NCBI GenBank assembly: GCA_039989475.1
Contig: JBDXHU010000009.1
Location: 558,001-622,000, forward strand
Source of the DNA: JBDXHU01 sp039989475
GTDB taxonomy: Bacteria > Pseudomonadota > Gammaproteobacteria > Pseudomonadales > Halieaceae
Direction of reading: 5' to 3'
Length of the DNA: 64,000 bases
Shown: positions 50,794 to 59,700 of the stretch, in pieces
Layout of the letters: every line of letters starts with the position of its first letter
Numbering within the stretch: the stretch's first letter is position 1
Position numbers and translations under genes: made by a program
The notes under the pieces: generated by a model
The model's database searches: none
What the model was told of the DNA's origin: nothing
Seen by the model: only the letters and a program-made list of their open reading frames with translations

Positions 50794-53700
50794 TCAAAAT
50801 GGCATGCTTATTTTCAGGTGGCCGCTGTTAATCTCCAGCTCATCTGCCTCACTGTAGCGGTACTGAAGCTGAACAGAGACCTCGTTCATCAATAACAGAT
50901 CAACGCCGACCATGGCGTGCACCGTTGTTTCACCGATGTCGATTTCCTGCTCGATAGCCTGGATGCCAGCCGGCGCACCGGAGAACTCCGCGAACACCTT
51001 GGCCTGTGAATCCTGCAAATACTCCTGTACACCGACCTTGCCATAGAAGCGAATCGTCTTGCCGTCCTCGAACTGCTTATCCATGCCCGCCTCGATGGAC
51101 GGCTGCACCCAGCTGTGGGTTTCGTCGTTGTCCTCCAGCACCAGGCTCAGTCCCTCAGCTCCCTTTTCCCGGGCGCCGTCGGCCTCGATTCGACTAAAGC
51201 CGAGATCAATGCCGGGACGCAGATAGTAGCCATCTGTGCCGAAATCATGGGTATAGCGCAGCAGGCCGCCCCAGGAGGTCATATCGCGATTCGACTTGGC
51301 GGTCGTCGCACCCAGCACATTAATTCTGCGCCGTGTGTCGGCATCATTCTTGCCGTAGGTGAGCGCGGCGGAAAACTTGGCAGCATTGAGCCGATACTTC
51401 AAGGCCAGGCCAAACTGGTTGGTGGTGCTGTCAGAGTTCCAGGAGCCGTTATCCCCTTTACCGTCCACGTCCGCCGTTGACACCGCAACGCCAAAGGAGA
51501 TGTTGGTGGGGTAGGTCTTCTGCACACCGAAAGACAGTCGCGTCACGTCGAACTCCGAGTCACGCACGGCGCCATCTTCGCTGATATCCACATCATCATA
51601 GTCAGCCTGCAGCCAGATGCAGCTACCCTCGCGTGTGAACCTGTACTCACCGCCGGCTTGCTTACAGCTCAACATGCGCTCGCCGAAGGCCTGGTTGTCG
51701 CGTACTAACTGGCCGTGCTGCTGCGCGTAAAACTCGGGCGACAGCTGTTCCAGATAGTGGGAATAGGTATCAGGGTCCGACTCGTAGAGCAGGCCTATGA
51801 CCGCATTCGCAAGCTCCGGGGAACTACCCGCTGCCTGCACGCGGTTGAAGTACCTGCCCATCTTGGTGGTCTCTGTGTCGAGGAACTCGGGAGCGAAATC
51901 CACATCCCATTCCAGCAGCGCGACCTGGGGTGTGCTAGCCGCGGCCTGCACCAGATTGGCAGGCGCAAACTCTTCAGCGTCCGGGAACACCAGCTTGTAG
52001 GAAATAACCAGTGACGGCGCCGCGGTAAGAAAGGCACCATTATTGGTCAAACCCTGCTCAGCCGAGAACATGACCTTGTCGAACTGTCCGGGTTGCACTA
52101 ACTGGGGATTGAGTAATGCGATATCAACTCGACCGCCAAGATCTACCGTGCCGGTAACCGACAACTCGTCGATGAGTCCGGTCAGGAAATCCAGCTCAGC
52201 AAAACTGGCACCGGTGGCTGACTGGGTGAAGCTTCCCGACAAATTTGTCGGCTGCGCAAAGCCCGAGTCACCCAGCATCATGGAGCCGTCATTGATCAGC
52301 CGGTTGGCAGCGCCACCGAGTTCCAGGTCAAAGCCCGCGACCAGCATTCCGTCCTCGTGATTCTCAAAGCTATTGCTACCGCCGCCGAGATCGAACTCGC
52401 CATAGAACACGCCGTAGTTATCAACCCGCTCGTCGCCGGCACCAGCCAACAAGGCTTTTCCATCGACACCTGCCACGGGATCATCTGTGAGAATTGTGCC
52501 GTAATTTACCAGGTGATTGTTGTTGCCGCCGTCGATCCAGACGCCGACACCATCGTCAAAGCCACCGTATATCCTGCTATCAGCCGCCAGGGTGATGTCA
52601 ATGTCGCCCTGGCTACCCGAGCCCAGGGACTGGGCCCACACCCCAACGCCGGCCTGACCTGGCGCTTCGATGTCACCGGCCAGCGTGAGTGAAATAGAAC
52701 CCGAATCGCCTACACCGCCGGCGGCACCAGCGAACACCCTATCCACCAGGCCGCCACCGCCGCCGAGGCTCTGGGCAATTACGGCAATTGATTCGTCACC
52801 ACGCACGATGATATCGCCGGTTTGCGTGAAATTGATGTCACCACCATTGCCTGTATTCGCAGCACTCAGCTCGACGGCAAGCTTGTCCTCTGCGGTATCG
52901 GTGAGAACAAAGCCACCACCGCCGCCGATACTCTGCAGCAATACACCATTGGAGAGATCCGTATCAGTGTAAACGCCCCCCTGGTTCACCAGGCTAATGT
53001 CGCCGCCATCACCGCCGGCGTCCTCAATACCCCCCAGGGTTACGCTCGTATTCTGGACGCCGCGCTGGTGCACAACTCCGCCACCCGCACCAATTGTCTG
53101 CACAATCAATCCTGGCGACCTCTCTCCTGCGCCGTAGGCATTGCCGGAGAAATCGAGGGTCACATCACCACCGTGATCAGCACCACCTCCTTCCGCTCCC
53201 AGGCCCAGTGAAACGCTGCTGTTAGCGGGGCTGACTGGTTCGGGTGTCACAGGACCAGTACTGCTCGCGCCATCCGCAACCGTTTCAACCCAGACCGTGT
53301 GCGTGCCACCACCACCGCCGATAGATTGTGTTGTAGAGACCGGGGAGTTATCCCCATACGTCACAGTGTCGCCATCCCTGACACTGTTAACACCTCCAGC
53401 GCTCCTGCCTGGAGAGTTTGTGCTGCCTACCCTGGTGTTGATATTGACGATGGAGACAGGGTTAACAACCATCTTGAAATCGTGATTGCCCCCGCCAGAA
53501 GCTATGTTCTGGGTGTGTTCTGCGCCAGAAAAATCTCCGCTTGAACTGGAAGTGCCGGCGTGCCTCAAGTCCAGGGTCTCGCTACGTTTGGCCTGTGTAT
53601 CGGGGTTAACGTAAAAGAAGTCATTACCCAGCTTGACGATGTGGTTTATCAGGGCGACTGAACCGGACGCAGAAGGGGGTGTGATATTAACGCCGTTGCA

Positions 53701-56700
53701 AACAGCATCGGGGTGATCAGGATCACAGTCACTGGCATAAAATCCGGCAGACTGACTCAGGTCATTGAAGTCCTGCAGGTCACCGCCTCCATCATCTACC
53801 CTGTTGACATATTTTACCTTGCTGTAATGCCCTTTAGTTTCAATTGAGCCGCTCAGATCCCATGACACACTCCCGGCGACACCGCTAGATCCTTTACCCC
53901 CCAGGGACGACTGCCACGCGCCATCTACACTGCTTGAGAGAACAGAGGAAACGGAAGTGGGTGCTGCGAAGGCATTTCTACCGGCACCGCCACCACCACC
54001 TACAGCCTGGGCAAAGACGCCGTAGGTATTGTCACCGTAGGTTGTTATCTCGCCACTGTGGATAACGCTCACATCGCCACTGTTCGCAGCGTCGCCACCG
54101 CTCCCTCCAATGCCAATTTCGCTATAGGCATTGCGGCCGGGTTCATCTTCTGTGGGGTTAGCCGTTGAGAGCACAATAGTTTGCCCCGCGCTGCCACCGC
54201 CGCCACCAATGCTCTGTGCAAATATTCCATGAGAAGCGACGCCGTACGTCTCGATCTTGCCAGCGTTAATGGCCTTGACGTCCCCGCCGTGGTTGCCGGC
54301 ACCCCCACTACCACCCGCGGCCAGGTTAAATGTGGTCGCCTTTTGGGAGCGGACGAGTACATCGGAAAATGTCAGGCTTGCGTTGCCACCACCGCCGCCA
54401 ACAGATTGCGCTACCAGGCCGTGTGCGCGATCACCCCGGGTGACAATAGACGCGCCGGCCTGATTGTCTACAGTGACCAGCCCGCCCGTACCGCCCTCAC
54501 CGCCAGAACCTCCCAGCGTAACCGTGAGACTGCGCTCCTGGCCTTCTGTCGAGGCGGCACCCGGCATGGCCTGGTTGTTATAGATATGTCCGCCATCACC
54601 ACCGGCGCCGCCTACACTCATGGCAAGTATGCCGTGCGCCTCTTCACCCTCGGTATGGATAACACCCGTGGTTTGCGCTGCGGACGCCTCCTGCTCCGCA
54701 TTTACTGCCGTCTTGTTGGTAACAGTAACGTCGCCACCGGCGCCACCTGCTCCTCCAGCTTTAAGATAGATAAAGGACCCCTTGTTTTGGCCGCCGCGGC
54801 CGAGCTCAGCATTGAGAACAGTGCTGGATATTCCACCGCCACCGCCAATACTCTGGGCGAATATACCAACCGCCTTCTCGCCCAGAGTGGATATGGATCC
54901 CGTGTTGTCCACGCTCACCGTGTTGCCGCCACTGCCTTCACCACCCTCCCCGCCGATGATAAAAGTGCCATTGGCTTTAATCTCGCTGCTGGAATCTCCG
55001 ATAACCGGCACATTGGTCACGGGCACATTGGCCACCAGGCCCGCGATACCGCCACCACCACCTACACTCTGCCCTAGAACGCCATAAGCCCGGGCTCCGT
55101 CTGTTGAGATATTGCCGTGGTTTTCAATATGAACCACCCCACCGGAAACATTGTCAAACTCTCCGTCATTGTTAGTGCCGGAACCGCCGCCCTTGCCACC
55201 AACAACAACGTTCATGTTGATCTTTTTATTACTGGTGACACCCGCCCGGTAGGCCGCACCACCTGCACCTCCACCGCCGCCCACACTTTGGGCGAAGATA
55301 CCTATAGAGTCATCGCCGGTCGTATTCACGGTGTTCGCTTTTGATATTGCTGTGACAGTACCGCCAGCTGCGCCCGTGCCACCCTCGCCACCGAGTCCGA
55401 AACCTACCGTAGTCAGGACCAGTACACCTTCCCCGGCGGCACCACCGTTACCGCCGCCACCGCCAATACTCTGGGCATAAATCGCGTGTGCCCTGCGACC
55501 AGTTGTACTCACATAACCGTCGGCATCAATTCTCACATCCCCGCCATGACCGCCTTCTCCTCCTTTCTTGCCCCAGGCGAAAACTCCGCTGGTTTCCTTT
55601 ATACCGCCCGACTCGGAGCCGCCTTCTGGCTCGGAGGGGGTAGGACCAGATCCGGCCACGCTGGTCACGGAGCTGTTTCCACCGCCATTGCCCAGCGACT
55701 GGGCCAACATCCCGTGGGAGCCAGCACCGAATGTCTGCACAGTGCCATAGGATTCCAGATGCACTAAACCGCCTTCTCCCCCCGAGGCGCCTTCCCGGCC
55801 GATTGTGACGGCGATGTTGCCACCCTCGCTAAACGGCTGCACCGGCAGATCAAAGCCGGCATTGCCACCGCCACCGCCTATGCTCTGCGCGAAAAGACCA
55901 ATGGAATCCCGCGAGCTCGTGACAACGGTGCTGGAAGCCGTACTCTTGAGTCTTACCTCACCGCCGACGCCCCCCTTTCCCGTCGCGCCACCCAGGCCGA
56001 CATTTAATCCCTTGCCTTTCTTGGAATAGGCCAGTGCAAGATTGACGTTTGCGTTACCCCCACCACCACCGAGGCTCTGTGCAAAAATACCGTGACTGGC
56101 CGCTCCGAATGTAGAAATGCTGGATCGATTCTCCACCGTGGTCAGCGCACCATTTCCCGCATCGGCGCCGCCGCCGCCAATTGCCACCTGGATCGCATAG
56201 TCAGACCCGGATGTAGTGCCCCCGAGATCCACGTTCACGCCCGCATCTCCGCCGCCACCGCCGATGCTGGATGCCTCGATACCATGCGCGGCGACACCAT
56301 TGGTATCTATTTCATAGGCGAGATAAATGGGGATGACACCTTCTACGGGAGGAAACAGCCCACGCGCATCCTGGTAGCGGGTAACATGCACTTCGCCGGC
56401 GTGGCCACCGCCATCGCCTGACCCACCCACCCCGACTGTGACCGGGTTGCTATTTATTGCGCCGTTCACCGTAACATTCGTCCCACCATTGCCACCGCCA
56501 CCGCCCAAACTCTGGGCAAACAGCCCACGCGCATGGTAGCCCTCTGTAGTGACATCGCCCCAGCTATGCAGGGTTACATTCTCAGCATCGGCACCCTTGG
56601 CACCATCACCACCGACGCCAACCACTATCGACGCGCTCGCCGCATCAGAAAATTCAGCCCCACTGAGACTGAGTGTCGCACTTACGTCAGCACCACCATT

Positions 56701-59700
56701 GCCTCCGCCACCGGCCACGCTCTGGGCCAATACCCCGTGGGACCAACTGCCCTTGGTATCAATAGTGCCCAGGTGATTAAGCTCAACTACACCGCTGGTG
56801 CTGCCTTCTCCCCCTGAACCACCCACACCGATCGTCGCCACCGGCTTATCGCCACCCGGGCCAATCAGCGATCCGCTGAAATTGAACGCGCCATTACCAC
56901 CACCGCCACCGACGCTTTGCGCTGTCAGTGCGGGCGAAAAATTTCCGTTGGTATTAATATCTGTGTGTGCGTTTACCTTGACCTTGCCGGAGGTGCCACC
57001 CGCCCCACCAGAACCTCCCAGGCCGAAAACAATGCCTGTATCACTGCTTGCTCCACCGCTGATATTAACGCCGCCACTACCGCCGCCGCCGCCGACGCTT
57101 TGGGCCAATACGCCGGTGCTATAGCTGCCACTAACATCAATCAGATTACCGCCCTTAACCTTCAGGCCGACATTGATGTCTCCCAGGTTCATCGGGTCTA
57201 AAGGACCCAGGGGATCCGAGGGGTCTAGCGGATCGGGAGGGTCCAGAGGGTCCAGCGTGCCTGGCACGGAAGGCCTGCCCGCATTGCCACCGTCACCTCC
57301 GGATCCGCCTATGCCAACGACCAATGCGCCACTGGTTTCTGAAGTATCACCGGCATAACTAAGACCGGCTGCCACATCAACCCCACCACTGCCGCCACCG
57401 CCACCCACGCTCTGCGCCAGAATACCGTGTTGAGCCGTGAAAATTAGCGGGAATGCAGCGGAGTTCTGCGTAGTGGGTTTGACCGTTATATTGCCTTCAA
57501 ACTCAAGGTCCACGTCACCCGAGTCGCCGCCGCCAGCCCCAGATCCCCCGATGCCGATTGCGGCGGAACCGGAGTTGCCCGGTGTCGCGCCAGAGAGATT
57601 CAGGGAACCCGTGATGTTGAGACCACCATTACCGCCACCGCCGCCAACGCTTTGCGCCACTACACCATGTGATCGAATACCACTGGTTACCACGTCACCG
57701 CTTACAGCAAGTTTGACGTTATCACTGTGACTCCCGGTTCCACCGAGTCCACCAATACCAACACCAATCGCGCCTCCCGAGCTTCCGTCAGCGCCAGCGG
57801 TGCCAGAAATATTGATCGCGCCGTTACCACCCCCACCACCGAGACTTTGCGCGAAAATCGCTGGAGAAAAGTTGCCTGTGGTTTTTACATCACCAATAAC
57901 CCCGCTATCCACGCGCCCTGCAGTAGCGCCATCACCACCCGCACCACCGAGCCCAAAGGCCAGCGAACCGCCGTCTTCGGTACTGACGTCAAAGGAGCCG
58001 GAAAAATTCAGGCCGCCATTGCCACCACCACCACCGACGCTTTGCACCACAATACCCGGCGCGCCAATGCCCTGGGTTTCAACCGTGCCCTTGAAGTCGC
58101 TGTCGGCGGTGCCAGCCCTGGCCCCTGTTCCACCCAGACCTCCCAGGCCGACGCTGGCGCCGATACTATTGGTGGCGGCCGCGCCCGCCAGATCAACGTT
58201 CACACCACCATTACCGCCACCTCCGCCCACACTCTGCACTACCAGGCCAGGAGAAAGACTATCGCCAGTCGTGGTTAGATTTCCCTCAACATCGCTGAAC
58301 ACAGCCGACGCTGTATTACCGTCACCACCGGATCCGCCCAGCCCAAATCCGATAGCAACGCTATCCTCCGCGGCCCCCGCCCCGGTCGCACTCACGTTGA
58401 CACCACCATTACCACCGCCGCCACCAATACTCTGGACAACAATAGCCGGTGAAAAAATATCAGCCGTGCTGACGTCACTCTTGCCGGTAAAATCAGCCCT
58501 GCCCGCCGTACCACCTGAACCACCTGCACCGCCAATACCTACCCCAATACTGCCGCCGTTCTCGCTGATAGAGCCGGCAGCAGCCACATCAAAGCCGCCG
58601 TTACCGCCACCGCCACCAACCGACTGCACGACGATGCCGGTGGAGTGGTCTTGCTTTGTCTGGAGATCAGCTTCATCGATGCTGCCCCTGGGTGCCGCAA
58701 CTTCATCCTCGGTATCATTGACTGATTTCCAGGCGGCGTAGGCCGGGCCGGTATAGGTGGCCGTCACATCCGACGCATTGCCGCCAGCACCACCGGAACC
58801 GCCAAGCCCCACCGAAACAGAGCCGGAGGTACCGCCACCAGAACCCGCTGCCGACACATTGAAGCCACCGCTGCCACCACCGCCACCAACACTCTGCACC
58901 GCGATACCGTTAGAGAACCGGCCATCAGTGGAGACGATCGCCTTGATGTCTGCTTCGACGAACCTGCCTTCCCCGGCCGCGTCACCATCGCCACCCAGGC
59001 CGACATCGACCGCCGCGCCGGCACCTTCACCCAGTGAGCCCGAGGCACTTATATCAAAACCGCCATTACCACCGCCGCCACCCACACTCTGGACCACAAT
59101 GGCGCCGGAAAACATGCCCTCGGTTGCTACCTTCGTTACGGCAGGCACGGAGGATGTCCCCGTGTCGTCGGCGGCCTCAGCCATACCGATCTTGACCGAT
59201 ACTTGCTTGTCCTTTGGGCTAACATGCTCGCCCTGCTGCTGTAAGGCCAGCGCCTGACTAAGGGAAATTTCAGTACCGTCATCTCGCAGCCAAATGCCGT
59301 CTGCCGCGTAGACACCACCATCACCGCCCGCCTTACCATCACCGCCGAGGCCGACGCTGACCCCAAGACTGGTCTCACCGCCGGATGCGGAAAACGCCAG
59401 GCTGCCGCCACCGTTGCCGCCGCCGCCGCCAACACTTTGCGCCAGCAATCCACCGGACACATGTCCACGGGTCGAGATCTCGCCGTCATAGCTCAGGTCC
59501 ACGGTATTGCCATCGCCACCTGTGCCCCCATCGCCGCCGACACCGACTGTCACCGCGCCACTAACTTCACCTCCGGAAGCAGCGCCCGCAATGCTCATGC
59601 CGCCGTTGCCACCACTGCCACCGATTGACTGCACGATCAAACCAGTCGAAAACAACTCATTCTCGCTCTCGCCCGCACCTGTGTGGATGTTCGTGCTAAT

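Noticed and set aside
54181..58741. Long Pro/Thr/Ala-rich open frames on the plus strand opposite the autotransporter (for example 54181-55077 and 57800-58741)
   Set aside because: They are the complement of the Gly-rich repeats (GGN read backwards as Pro/Thr/Ala codons), lack ribosome sites and protein-like composition, and the minus-strand frame is complete with a signal peptide and barrel.
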